This document shows, one piece after another, positions 1-8,512 of a stretch of 18,714 nucleotides of DNA. The DNA is from JAADCS01 sp964473735. GTDB lineage: Bacteria; Hydrothermota; Hydrothermia; LBFQ01. Position numbers and translations under genes: made by a program. The notes under the pieces were generated by a model that saw only the letters and a program-made list of their open reading frames with translations, made no database searches and was not told the DNA's origin. The DNA is taken from positions 1-18,714 of the forward strand of contig CAYYQD010000027.1 in NCBI GenBank assembly GCA_964473735.1. Direction: 5' to 3'. Each line of letters opens with the position of its first letter. Within the stretch, counting starts at the first letter, position 1.

Positions 1-2
1 AA

Positions 3-20
3 GGGGGGCGTACGCCCCCC
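3..20 (-). terminator. Terminator hairpin after rad50
   Basis: A perfect 18-bp palindrome, GGGGGGCGTACGCCCCCC, directly abuts the rad50 stop codon. On the minus strand it is followed by TT at the window edge, so the expected T-tract is cut off. The GC-rich stem placed right after the last gene of a minus-strand operon fits an intrinsic terminator. Because it is a perfect palindrome it could serve both strands. Confidence 0.7.
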
Positions 21-2476
21 TCACAGCTTAACGGAACGCACGTAGGGTCTGGAGCCAAGGATCTCGTCAAAGGAGAGAACGTCGTGGGTAACCACGACTA
101 TCTGGATCCCCTTATGGGTATGTAGGGCGTCCAGCATCTGCCACACGTCCTCCCTCCTCCGGGCGTCTAAATGGGTCGTCGGCTCGTCCAGAAGCAGGAT
201 GGGTGCCACCCCCCTTTCCCTACCCACTATCTCCCTCAGGGCCATTATGTAGGATAGGTACATGGCCGTCTTCTCCCCACCGCTCAGGGCTATCTGGTCG
301 GTCCCCACCCTCTGGCCGTAAGATACCGAAACCCTCTCCCCGTTGTGCAGGGTGAGGACGGGCATCAGGTCCTCGTCCATCTCCAGCTTGCTGTAGGAGG
401 CGTTGTGTCCGAAGACGTTGAGGAAGTAGTGTGCCACTTTAGCTTCAAAGACCCTCCTGCGGGCCTCTACGAACCTCTTCTCCTTCCCATTAACCTCCTC
501 TATCATGGCCCTCACCCTACTCTGCAGGAGGGACTTCCCTTTCCACTCTCCGTGTATTTCCTCCAGCTTCCTGACCTTCTCTTCCCTATCCTTCAGAGCA
601 TCCTTCTTACCCATCAGCTCCAGCTCTGTGTTGTGTAGAATCTCCACTCTCCTCTCCTTCTCCTCCCTCATCGCGGATATGTTCTCTTCTATCCTCTTCA
701 ACTCCCCTTCGGGGTCCCCTAAGGCCTCAAGCGCACGCTGTAAGTCCCCAATCTTCCTCTCCTTCTCCTCCTTGTCGGACAGGGTTTTCAGGTACCTCTC
801 CTTCTCCTCCAACCTACTCTCCAGATTCTTTAGATACCTCTCCAAGTTCCCTTTCGCTCCGGGATACCTGTCCCTTATCTCCTTTATATCCTTCTCCAGA
901 CGTTCTATCTTCCCTTTCAGGTCCTCTATCTCTTTCTCAAGCCTCTTCATCTCCCCGTACTTCTCCAGAACCTCCTCGGGCAACCGGGCGAGGTCACCTA
1001 TCCTCAACTCGTGGGGGGGAACGGGTAGATTCTTCTCGTACTTCTTCATCCTGAGCTCGGCTGCCACGTGTCGCTTGTGGGCATCCTCTAACCTTTTGAG
1101 GCGATTTTCCACCTCCTCTTTCTCATCTCTGAGCTTCTTCCCGATTCTCTCCACCTCACTCTGCAGGTCCTTTAGGGAGGCGTTCGCGGGCAGACTCACT
1201 CCGTTCAGCTCTTTCACGGCCTCCCTAACCCTGTCGGCGAGGTCGTGGTACTCCCTGACCTTATCTTTTACACTTTCGTACTTCTTTACCTCATCGGACA
1301 CCCTCTTGAGGTCATTCTTCAACTTCCCCAATCTTTTCTTGGCCCCGCCGATGAGGGCTTGGGGGTCGGGTATCTCCCTGCCGCACACCGGACACCTACT
1401 CTCTCCACCCTTCAGGGCCTCAAGTCTCTTCTTCTCGTGCTCTATATCCTTCTCAAGGGAGGTCTTCTTATAGCGGAGGTCCTTCAACTTTTTGTCGTAC
1501 TCCCCGCGAGTGGGTACGTGGCCGAGGACCCGCTCTATATCACCCTTCAACCCGTCCATCCTCTTTAGCCATCTCCATACCTCCCTCAACCTGTTGAGCC
1601 TGTTTTCAAGCTCTTTCTTTTTCTTCTCCAGCTCCTTGTACTCCTGATGGGCCTCCTTTGTCTCCTCAAACTCCTTTCTGGCAGCAGCGTACTCCCGTAT
1701 GGGCCGCACCTNNNNNNNNNNNNNNNNNNNNNNNNNNNNNNNNNNNNNNNNNNNNNNNNNNNNNNNNNNNNNNNNNNNNNNNNNNNNNNNNNNNNNNNNN
1801 NNNNNNNNNNNTCCCGGTCTCTGCGGCCCGTGAGGAACAGGACTTCGCACTCCAGCGCCTCCGCTTCCCTGTGCAGGTGGTTTATCCTCCTCTCAAGGTC
1901 CCCCAGTTCCACGACCCTTAGATGGGCGAAGTGGTCATCTACGATGGGAAGTTTCCCTTTGAGGCCCTCTATCTCCCTTTCCAGATCCCTCTCAATTTCC
2001 TTAAGTATTTCCAGCAGCTCCTTTATCCTGTCTATGCCCAGAATCCTGCGCACCGTACCGGCTATCTCTTTGGGGCTGGAGTTGAAGACACCCTGCCTGA
2101 CGTAGTGGAGTATCTCAAACTCCCTCAAGGACCCCGGAAGCCCTATCTCTTTCCTCACCCGGTTGATGTCCCCCACCCTGCCGTTTCCGTAGGTCACGGT
2201 GGAGTCCAGCTTCTTCCCCTTCGTCCGTACAGTAACGCTGAAAGTCGCCGTGTGGCCGTTGGCGGAGACCTCCAGACTCACTCCGGCCTGTTTTGTTCCC
2301 TTTCGTACGTTGTGGGCCACGGTGTGGAATTGGTCCGGGTAAAGGGCCAGCTCTATGGCGTCAAGGACGGTGCTCTTTCCCACCCCGTTGGGGCCCAAGA
2401 TGGCCGTTATCTTTCCGAAATCTATCACCCTCTGGTGGTGTTTGCGGAAGTTGTTCAGGTGTATTTTCCTTAACAT
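21..2476 (-). CDS. rad50: Rad50/SbcC-type DNA repair ATPase, split by an assembly gap
   Basis: SMC-like ATPase partner of the Mre11 nuclease in DNA double-strand-end processing. The N-terminus shows Walker A GPNGVGKST (residues 28-36). A long charged coiled coil follows, with a zinc-hook motif CPVCGRE near base 1383-1394. The C-terminus holds the ABC signature LSGGEK and Walker B ILLLDEPTTHLD followed by VVVTHD. The ATG at 2474-2476 overlaps the end of mre11 (shared bases ATGTTAA) and has GGAGGGGA just upstream, so the two are translationally coupled. A run of 100 Ns lies in the first coiled-coil arm. The halves are in different frames across it, so the true gap is not 100 bases, and it should be 2 modulo 3 if the gene is intact. 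Estimated length is about 815 aa, normal for the family. This family naming (Rad50 versus SbcC) is a convention; function is secure. Confidence 0.93.
1712..1811. other. Assembly gap (100 N)
   Basis: Exactly 100 consecutive Ns, the usual placeholder for a scaffold gap of unknown length. It lies inside rad50. Coding continues on both sides but in different minus-strand frames, so the placeholder length is not the real one. Confidence 0.99.
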
Positions 2477-3906
2477 GGCTCCCCTCCTTCAGTATAGCTC
2501 TCCTCCTTCAACGCGGACAGGATCTTCTCCTTCACTCTTTCTTTCAGCTTCTCTATCTCGTCGTCCAGTTTTTTCTTCTCACCTCTTTTGGCCTCCTCCT
2601 TCTGTGCCTTACGGTCCAGAATTTCGTCTATGTCCCCATCAACCGTCCGTAATACGGGAGCGTACTTCCCAAAGACGGCGTACTTATCTTCGTGGTCCGT
2701 TTCCTCCTCCTGCTCAAATTCTACGGGAGACTCGTACAGAACCCTCAGGGCGGACAGCTTCCCGGCATCAAGGAGGCCCAGAAGGTAGGCCTGAAGGTTG
2801 GAGAGGCTGCCCTCGTCCATCCGGGCCACGACCGACAGGACTGGGGCCTTCACCCCGAGGCCGTTGAATATCGTAAGGAGTCTGTCCAGGGCACCCCTGA
2901 AATTCCCCACCCCCTGCTGCTGTACCTCGGCCTTCAGGAAAGGTCTGCTGGTCGGAAGGGGATGGTAGAATACGGGCGGGCGGGAGGAGTTCCAGTAGTA
3001 GGTGGGGAACTCGTCCCCTTCTGGATCCACATCCTCCGGATCAATCAGGTTCCGGATTCTGGGCGCGTTGAGGTCAAGGAAGACTACCCCCTTCATCACG
3101 ACCCTCTTAAACATCTCCAGAGCCTTATCGTGGCCGTACGTTCTCTCTAAGTAATCGTAGAGGTGGAGCAGCTCCAGTACGTCCCACGCCTCACCCATAT
3201 CCTGATACTCAACCGATCCCGGGTTGACGAATATCCTCGGAGGCCTTACGACCAGCTTTCTCTTGTGGATATGGCCGTTGAAGGTATAGACGAAGTTATC
3301 CGGTATATCCTCTATGCGGTAGAACTCCGGTATCCCCCACACGTCCCCCACGGTCTGATGGAGGAGGAGTACGGCCCTTTTGCCATTTAACTCCTCCGCC
3401 GCTCTGCGCAGGGTGCCGCTCAATCCTCTGAAGTTGTCCCCCTCGTCGTGGTAGCCGACGGCCACTATGGGAACTCTGGCCCATCCCTCCACTATCCTGT
3501 ACTCCCCCGCCCTGACGATGACGAGGCTTCCGCGGTTCAGGTAGTCGCTCAAGGCCGTTTCTATGACCGTAAAGGGTTGATCCTTACTGTCAGCGTACCG
3601 TCGGAAGTCGTGGTTACCCTCCAGCAGGATAACCCTGATGCCGGCGTCAAGGAGGGTTCTGATGCCGTTCATTACGCTAGTGAGGTCGTTGAATATGGTT
3701 GCCGAGGCCCTACCCTCAAGGAGGTCCCCCAAATGCACGACTATATCCGGCCTCTCCTTCAGGAAGACCTCAAGGGCGGCGTTAAAGCTCCCGTACACGT
3801 CCCCCCTGCGGATGTCGGAAATGTCCGTCCCTTTCGTCCTCCATCCCCTCGCCCCACGGTAGAGGGTCGCCCCCAGGTGGGTGTCTGTGAAGAATCCTAT
3901 TCTCAT
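2470..3906 (-). CDS. mre11: Mre11/SbcD-type DNA repair nuclease
   Basis: Metallophosphoesterase nuclease that works with Rad50 on DNA ends. Metal-binding motifs appear in order: TDTHLG (D8, H10), HLGDLLEG (D61), EGNHD (N98, H99, D100), LLHQ and GHIHKRK. A central domain follows, then a Lys/Glu-rich helical tail at about residues 400-470 that is likely the Rad50-contact region. At 478 aa it is somewhat longer than typical bacterial SbcD. ATG was chosen because the TDTHLG motif sits at the usual distance from it. No Shine-Dalgarno site is seen; a TACAAT hexamer lies 10 nt upstream, so a very short leader is likely. The stop overlaps the rad50 start. A 75-bp spacer with a hairpin separates it from the upstream RND gene, so it may have its own promoter. 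Confidence 0.93.
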   Translation of the reverse strand: MRIGFFTDTHLGATLYRGARGWRTKGTDISDIRRGDVYGSFNAALEVFLKERPDIVVHLGDLLEGRASATIFNDLTSVMNGIRTLLDAGIRVILLEGNHDFRRYADSKDQPFTVIETALSDYLNRGSLVIVRAGEYRIVEGWARVPIVAVGYHDEGDNFRGLSGTLRRAAEELNGKRAVLLLHQTVGDVWGIPEFYRIEDIPDNFVYTFNGHIHKRKLVVRPPRIFVNPGSVEYQDMGEAWDVLELLHLYDYLERTYGHDKALEMFKRVVMKGVVFLDLNAPRIRNLIDPEDVDPEGDEFPTYYWNSSRPPVFYHPLPTSRPFLKAEVQQQGVGNFRGALDRLLTIFNGLGVKAPVLSVVARMDEGSLSNLQAYLLGLLDAGKLSALRVLYESPVEFEQEEETDHEDKYAVFGKYAPVLRTVDGDIDEILDRKAQKEEAKRGEKKKLDDEIEKLKERVKEKILSALKEESYTEGGEPC

Positions 3907-3916
3907 AACGGTGGAA

Positions 3917-3922
3917 ATTGTA
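3917..3922 (-). promoter_or_regulatory. Candidate -10 box for mre11-rad50
   Basis: TACAAT on the minus strand, 10 nt before the mre11 ATG. No clear TTGACA-like -35 is visible. If used, the transcript would start about 3 nt before the start codon. It matches the spacing seen at several other genes here. Confidence 0.45.
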
Positions 3923-3951
3923 GGGTGGTCGCCGAACGGGGGCGTGGGATG

Positions 3952-3972
3952 TCTGAACGCCGGGCGTTCAGA
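3952..3972. repeat. Hairpin between RND gene and mre11
   Basis: Inverted repeat TCTGAACGCC / GGCGTTCAGA with a single central base, so a stem of about 8-9 bp with a tiny loop. It lies in the only non-coding spacer of this operon. There is no T-tract on the minus strand, so it is not a classical terminator. It could attenuate read-through, mark an RNA-processing site, or be a protein-binding site. Confidence 0.5.
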
Positions 3973-3981
3973 GTTCCGTCC

Positions 3982-6918
3982 CTATCTCCTCTCCACCAGA
4001 ACGTACAGGAAAGGCAGGACGAAGAGGGAGAAGAGGGTCCCCCAGAGGAGTCCCCCGAAGAGGGCCACAGCTATGGGCCTGCGGTACTCAAAACCCTCGC
4101 TCACCATGAACATCATCGGGAGGAGACCCATCAGGGTGGTTATGGTGGTTATGAGGATGGGGCGGAGGCGCACGAAGGCCGCCTCAACGATCCTCTCCTT
4201 CGGGGGCAGGTCCTTCAGCCGTTCGGCCATGGACAGCATAACTATACCGTTATTCACGACGACCCCGGCGGAGACGAGGATGCCCAGGGCAGACACCAGG
4301 GAGAAGGTTACGCGAAAGAGGAGCATGAAGGCCAGAGCACCGGCCAGGCCATAAACTACGCTCATGGCTATTACGAAAGGCATCCGTAGGCTCTCAAACT
4401 GGGCAACGAGGACCGCATACACCAGTACGACGGCCAAGATTCCGGCCAAGGTTATCTGACGGAGCATGTCAAGGAGGTCCATCACCTCCCCACCGAGGGA
4501 GTAGCCGTACCCCTCCGGCAGGTGCATCCCCTCAAGGAGGGACTTTACCCGCAGGTATATACCCAACAGGTTGGGTGTGCTCCTGTCCGCCCTGACGTAC
4601 ACCACGTTCAGGCCGTTCTCCCTGTCTATTACGGCGGGGGTTATGGCCGTGTCTATCCGTACGTAGTCCAAAGCGTACCCCACGCCGGAGTCTCCGACCA
4701 CCGGATAGACCTCCACGGGGTAGGAGGTATCGGAGGCCACCACCACCTTCTCCCCCCCTATCTCCCCCACGCTGTACCCATGGCGGAGGACGTAGAGGTC
4801 GCTCTGTGCCATAGATACGCCCGTACCTAAGGCCTTTATCTCCTCCTTTACCTTCCACACCTCAACGGGATGCCCCGGCCTCAGGGACACCTCAACGTTC
4901 CTTATTCCGGGCACCTTCTCCAGCTCTCTGGCAAACCTCTTCGCTATGGCCGTAAGGGTGCCCATATCCCCACCCGTGAATCCCACGCTCACCGACTTCC
5001 CCTGCATCCCGAACATGGTGAGTCTCTCCACCGGAATGAACTTTACCTTCCTCCCCGGAAAAGGTGGGAGTCTCCGCAGGATCTCCTCCTCAATCTCCTG
5101 CTGGGTCCTCCTCCTTTTGCTCCTCTCCCTCAACCTCACGAAGGCCTGCCCCTTGTAGGTCTCCGTTGCCCCACCGCCGTAGGCTAAGATACCCTTGGGG
5201 ATGTTCTTGGGGGCGCTGACGAAGACAGCGTAGTTCTCCACCTCCGGTATGTCGGAGAAGATACGTGAGACGCTCCTCATGTAGTTGGCCGTCTTCTCAA
5301 AGGGTGTGTTGGGCGGAAGCTCCACCTCCATGTATATGAAGTCCGAGTCAAGGACTGGGAGGAACTCACCCCCCACGAACGGGGCCAGAAGGAAGGGTAG
5401 GAGCAGAAGCAGGCCCACGGATACCGGGGCCTTCCATCCCGATAGGTACCGGTACAGGAACCTGCGGTACAGGGAGGCAACGATAGGGACTCCCCCCTTA
5501 ACCCTGCCCAGAATGAAACGTACGTACGTAGGGGTAACGCTTACGGCTATGAGGAGGGTGGAGAGGAGGGAAAAAACTACCGCCACGGCGACGTTTTCGG
5601 CTATGCGGCCTATGGGACCGCTGAGATACACGACGGGGAAGAAGACGATTATAGTGGTCAGGGTGGATGCGGTTATGGGCAGGATGACCTGCGAGGCCCC
5701 CTCAACCGCCGCCTCCTTGTCCGAAAATCCCAGTCCCCTCAACCTGTAGATGTTCTCGCTCACTACGACGGAGTTATCAACTATCATGCCGATGGCCAGG
5801 GCCATGCCCACGAGGGTCATGGCGTTCAGGGTGTATCCGAAGAAGTGAAGGGCCATCAGGGAGATGACGATGGCCGGGGGTATGCTCAGGCTTATGGCGA
5901 GAGCGAGACGTACGCTGCGGGTAAAGAGTACGACGAAGAGGACGGCCAGAAGTCCCCCCACGAAGGCGGAGTTGGCCACCTCCTTAACCACCTTCTCTAT
6001 GAGGAAGCTCTGATCCATCGCCACCCAGAACTTCAGGCGACCGCTACGGGCTATCTCACCTAAGACCTCCTTTATCTTCCTTCCCACCTCGTAGGTGTTG
6101 GCGCCGGACACCTTAAAGACCGGGCTTATGACTGCGGGGGTGTCGTTGTTGAGCTGCAGGACCTCGTACCTCTCCTCGTACCCGGATACGTCGGCCACCT
6201 CGTACAGGAAGATCGGCCTACCGTGGAAACCCACGATCAAGTCCTTGAGGCGATGGAGGGAGTCCAGCCTGCCGGAGAGAACGACCCCACCGGCGGGGAC
6301 GTCGTACATCCTGTCCTTTATGGCCGCCACCACGTCCCTCGGTGGTATCCTGTAGAGGGCCAACCTGTCCGGCTTGAGGGAGACCCGGGTGTAGGTTTCC
6401 GACGTGAAGAGCAACGGCACCAGAGCCACGTCCTTTATGCCCAAGACCCTGTCCCTCCACAGGTGTTTGACCAGCCCCCTCTGGCTTTCCGGGAAGGTCA
6501 CGGTTATTATGGGAAAAACCGAGGGGTCAAAGGGTATTACGGTGGGTTTTCCCGCCCCCTCCGGGAGCCTCACACCCCTTATCCTCTCGCTGACCTCCAT
6601 GAGGGCGGCGTCTAAGTCCTTATCGTAGGAGAACTGAACCTCTATCTGGGAGTACTCCTCCGTACTCCTTGACCTGACCTTCACGACCCCCGCGATGCCT
6701 CTAAGGGCGTTCTCAAGGGGAACGGTAACGTTCCTCTCAACGGTTCCGGGATCCGCCCCGGGATAGGGGGTTATAACCGTTATCGTAGGCATGGAGACGT
6801 CGGGGAGGAGGTCTATCTTCAACCTGAACAGGGAGTACAGACCGGTGATAACGAGGGCGGAGAGCAGAACGCCGATACCTACGGGGTGCTCAACGCTCCA
6901 CCTTACGAGGGTCTTCAA
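3982..6918 (-). CDS. RND-family efflux transporter (AcrB/HAE type)
   Basis: Inner-membrane proton-driven exporter. The N-terminus (about residues 12-32) is the first membrane helix, followed by the typical porter-domain opening (LPDVSMPTITVITPYPGADP). A membrane block at about 315-480 includes TM4 with GMIVDNSVVVSENIYR; D381 is the likely proton-relay aspartate, with N382 replacing the second Asp of AcrB, as in many non-proteobacterial members. A second porter domain and a second membrane block (GILVSAGVVVNNGIVM) follow. At 978 aa it is slightly short for the family. The start is TTG at 6916-6918, because there is no ATG before the first helix. Upstream is either a Shine-Dalgarno-like GGGGGAG abutting the TTG or a TAGAAT box 8 nt away. 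No membrane-fusion protein or outer-membrane channel gene is in the window, so the substrate cannot be assigned. Confidence 0.92.
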   Translation of the reverse strand: MKTLVRWSVEHPVGIGVLLSALVITGLYSLFRLKIDLLPDVSMPTITVITPYPGADPGTVERNVTVPLENALRGIAGVVKVRSRSTEEYSQIEVQFSYDKDLDAALMEVSERIRGVRLPEGAGKPTVIPFDPSVFPIITVTFPESQRGLVKHLWRDRVLGIKDVALVPLLFTSETYTRVSLKPDRLALYRIPPRDVVAAIKDRMYDVPAGGVVLSGRLDSLHRLKDLIVGFHGRPIFLYEVADVSGYEERYEVLQLNNDTPAVISPVFKVSGANTYEVGRKIKEVLGEIARSGRLKFWVAMDQSFLIEKVVKEVANSAFVGGLLAVLFVVLFTRSVRLALAISLSIPPAIVISLMALHFFGYTLNAMTLVGMALAIGMIVDNSVVVSENIYRLRGLGFSDKEAAVEGASQVILPITASTLTTIIVFFPVVYLSGPIGRIAENVAVAVVFSLLSTLLIAVSVTPTYVRFILGRVKGGVPIVASLYRRFLYRYLSGWKAPVSVGLLLLLPFLLAPFVGGEFLPVLDSDFIYMEVELPPNTPFEKTANYMRSVSRIFSDIPEVENYAVFVSAPKNIPKGILAYGGGATETYKGQAFVRLRERSKRRRTQQEIEEEILRRLPPFPGRKVKFIPVERLTMFGMQGKSVSVGFTGGDMGTLTAIAKRFARELEKVPGIRNVEVSLRPGHPVEVWKVKEEIKALGTGVSMAQSDLYVLRHGYSVGEIGGEKVVVASDTSYPVEVYPVVGDSGVGYALDYVRIDTAITPAVIDRENGLNVVYVRADRSTPNLLGIYLRVKSLLEGMHLPEGYGYSLGGEVMDLLDMLRQITLAGILAVVLVYAVLVAQFESLRMPFVIAMSVVYGLAGALAFMLLFRVTFSLVSALGILVSAGVVVNNGIVMLSMAERLKDLPPKERIVEAAFVRLRPILITTITTLMGLLPMMFMVSEGFEYRRPIAVALFGGLLWGTLFSLFVLPFLYVLVERR

Positions 6919-6926
6919 CTCCCCCT

Positions 6927-6932
6927 ATTCTA
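6927..6932 (-). promoter_or_regulatory. Possible internal -10 box before the RND gene
   Basis: TAGAAT made from the TAG stop codon of the upstream gene plus three bases, 8 nt before the TTG start of the RND gene. It matches the short spacing seen at other genes, but the two genes are also close enough to be co-transcribed. Confidence 0.25.
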
Positions 6933-7562
6933 CGCCCGCCTCAGGGAAGAGAGGACGTGCGAGAGCAGGGCCATCGCCACTAAAAGCGCGGGTACGTGCC
7001 ACTCCACCCGCGGTTTCGGTACCTTAAGGAGCACGTTGAGTACCGTATCCCCAGCGTAGGGGCCGTTTCCCGAGATGCGCACCACTCCGAAGGCGGGGAC
7101 CTCCGTTACGTTGAAGCCGCGGCTCAAGGGTACGACCCCGCCCGTATCCCCGGACACCACGACCACCTCCACGTAATCCACGGGCACGGAGACCTCCCCG
7201 TTCAGGAGGTTTATTGTGAGGGTGTCCCCCCTGAATTGGGGGTAGAGGTCGTACTCCACGGTCATGCGGTGTCTCCCCACGGGTAGGCACCCCTCCCCCA
7301 CCGTTATCTCAGTAGCGTGTGGCAGGTTCCTGACCTTGAAGGGTGCGGGGTTCCCGTTGTCGTAGGCCTCCTTAACCACGACCTCACCCATCCCCCCGGG
7401 GATCCTGCGTCTAAAACCCCACTTAACCTTCCTCCCGCCTACGATTACGCTGTAGTCCTCCCTGACCTTCACGGGATAACCCAGCTCCACTATGGTGCGG
7501 CGGTAGGTCATCCTCTCGGGGTAAGGGGCGGTCTCACACAGGGGGATCAAGAGCTGTAGCAA
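6930..7562 (-). CDS. DUF2207-like membrane-anchored protein
   Basis: A 210-aa protein of unknown function. The body (about residues 20-185) looks like an all-beta extracytoplasmic domain. Segments resembling the N-terminal region of DUF2207 membrane proteins are visible: EDYSVIVGGRKVKWGFRRRIP, and later ITVGEGCLPVGRHRMTVEYDL. The C-terminus has one hydrophobic helix (VPALLVAMALLSHVLSSL) followed by RRA, so it is probably tail-anchored in the inner membrane. The N-terminus is short and only weakly hydrophobic (LQLLIPL). The start is uncertain: TTG at 7560-7562, 7 nt after a TAGAAT box and without a Shine-Dalgarno site, or ATG at 7509-7511 preceded by GAGAGG. It lies 11 nt upstream of the RND gene and is probably co-expressed. 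The DUF2207 assignment is pattern recognition by eye, and full DUF2207 proteins are much longer. Confidence 0.6.
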   Translation of the reverse strand: MLQLLIPLCETAPYPERMTYRRTIVELGYPVKVREDYSVIVGGRKVKWGFRRRIPGGMGEVVVKEAYDNGNPAPFKVRNLPHATEITVGEGCLPVGRHRMTVEYDLYPQFRGDTLTINLLNGEVSVPVDYVEVVVVSGDTGGVVPLSRGFNVTEVPAFGVVRISGNGPYAGDTVLNVLLKVPKPRVEWHVPALLVAMALLSHVLSSLRRA

Positions 7563-7566
7563 CGGA

Positions 7567-7591
7567 GGTATTCTATCCCCGCTATAATACC
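7567..7591. promoter_or_regulatory. Overlapping divergent promoters within an imperfect palindrome
   Basis: Only 32 bp separate the two divergent TTG start codons. The minus-strand gene has TAGAAT at 7570-7575 (7 nt to TTG) and the plus-strand gene has TATAAT at 7583-7588 (6 nt to TTG). The 25-bp stretch is an imperfect inverted repeat with arms GGTATT and AATACC and further paired TA steps. The -35 position of each promoter would fall at the start of the other gene, so RNA polymerase could occupy only one at a time. Confidence 0.6.
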
Positions 7592-7594
7592 GCC

Positions 7595-8512
7595 TTGTTC
7601 TCGGAGGGAAGGAAGGTACTTCTGGCGGTGGTGTTCCTGTTGCCAGCGCTGACGGTTTTGACGTTGTTCAAGTTCATCCCCTCCCTTTTGGTACTCATAA
7701 ACTCCTTCCAGAAGTGGGGATTGGTGGGCTTTCAGAGGTGGGTCGGACTTCGGAACTTCTCCCTCCTCCTGCACGACCCCTTCTTCTGGCAGGCTATGGG
7801 CAACACCTTCTGGTACTCCTTCCTCAGCATATCCATAGGCATCACCGTAGCCCTCTTAGCCGCCCTCCTCATAAACAGCGTAAGCGGTCCCCTATCCTCT
7901 CTTCTCAAGTTCTCCGTATTTACCCCCGTGGTGATCTCCCTGGTCCCGGCGTCCGTAGTGTGGAAGTGGCTGTACAACCCCTCCGCAGGCTTCTTCAACT
8001 TCGTCCTTAGCCTCCTCCACCTTCCCCCCCTGCGATGGTTGGAAGAGCCCTCCGGTATCTTCTTCGGACACGGACCCTCTTTGGCCCTCCTCTCCGTGGT
8101 GATAATGGCCGTGTGGAAGAGCTTCGGCTACAACACGATAATCCTCTACGCCGGGCTCAAGTCCATAAACCGTAGCGTATATGAGGCCGCGGCCATTGAC
8201 GGGGCCGGGGCATGGACCGTGTTCTGGAGGATAACCCTCCCTCTCCTGGCCCCATCCCTCTTCTACGTCTACCTGACCAGCTTCATCATCTCCTTTCAGG
8301 TGTTCGCCCCTATCTGGATAATGACCGGACCCCCTCCCGGTGGCCCGATGGGGACCACGAACGTTCTGGTGTATTACCTCTACCAGAAGGGTGTTGAGGA
8401 CTTCAACATAGGCTACGCCTCCGCCGTCGCCATAGCCCTGCTCGCAGTGGTCGGACTCCTGACTGTCCTGCAGAAGGTCTTCATAGAGAGAAGGATATAC
8501 TACGAGGCCTGA
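7595..8512 (+). CDS. ABC sugar-type permease, MalF/UgpA family
   Basis: Inner-membrane subunit of a carbohydrate-type ABC importer (305 aa). Six likely membrane helices are visible, the first at about residues 8-27. The cytoplasmic EAA loop that docks on the ATPase is clear: VYEAAAIDGAGAWTVFWRI and onward (about 196-220). TTG at 7595 is the first in-frame start that keeps the first helix and the preceding basic residues, and it lies 6 nt after a TATAAT box with no Shine-Dalgarno site. A GTG at 7628, preceded by AAGGAAGG, would cut into the helix. No binding protein, second permease or ATPase is found nearby, so partners must be elsewhere or it is an orphan. Its TGA overlaps the amidase ATG by one base. 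Confidence 0.88.
   Translation: MFSEGRKVLLAVVFLLPALTVLTLFKFIPSLLVLINSFQKWGLVGFQRWVGLRNFSLLLHDPFFWQAMGNTFWYSFLSISIGITVALLAALLINSVSGPLSSLLKFSVFTPVVISLVPASVVWKWLYNPSAGFFNFVLSLLHLPPLRWLEEPSGIFFGHGPSLALLSVVIMAVWKSFGYNTIILYAGLKSINRSVYEAAAIDGAGAWTVFWRITLPLLAPSLFYVYLTSFIISFQVFAPIWIMTGPPPGGPMGTTNVLVYYLYQKGVEDFNIGYASAVAIALLAVVGLLTVLQKVFIERRIYYEA

Noticed and set aside
505..1473. Long plus-strand open frame (322 codons) rich in Ser and Phe
   Set aside because: It is antisense to the rad50 coiled coil; Glu/Lys-rich coding read backwards gives Ser/Phe/Leu-rich frames. No motifs, no start signals.
3952..3972. Intrinsic terminator between RND gene and mre11
   Set aside because: The hairpin has no T-tract on the minus strand and an almost absent loop; kept only as a hairpin.
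3448..4389. Plus-strand open frame of 313 codons across the mre11-RND junction
   Set aside because: It is antisense to two well-supported genes and has no recognisable domain.
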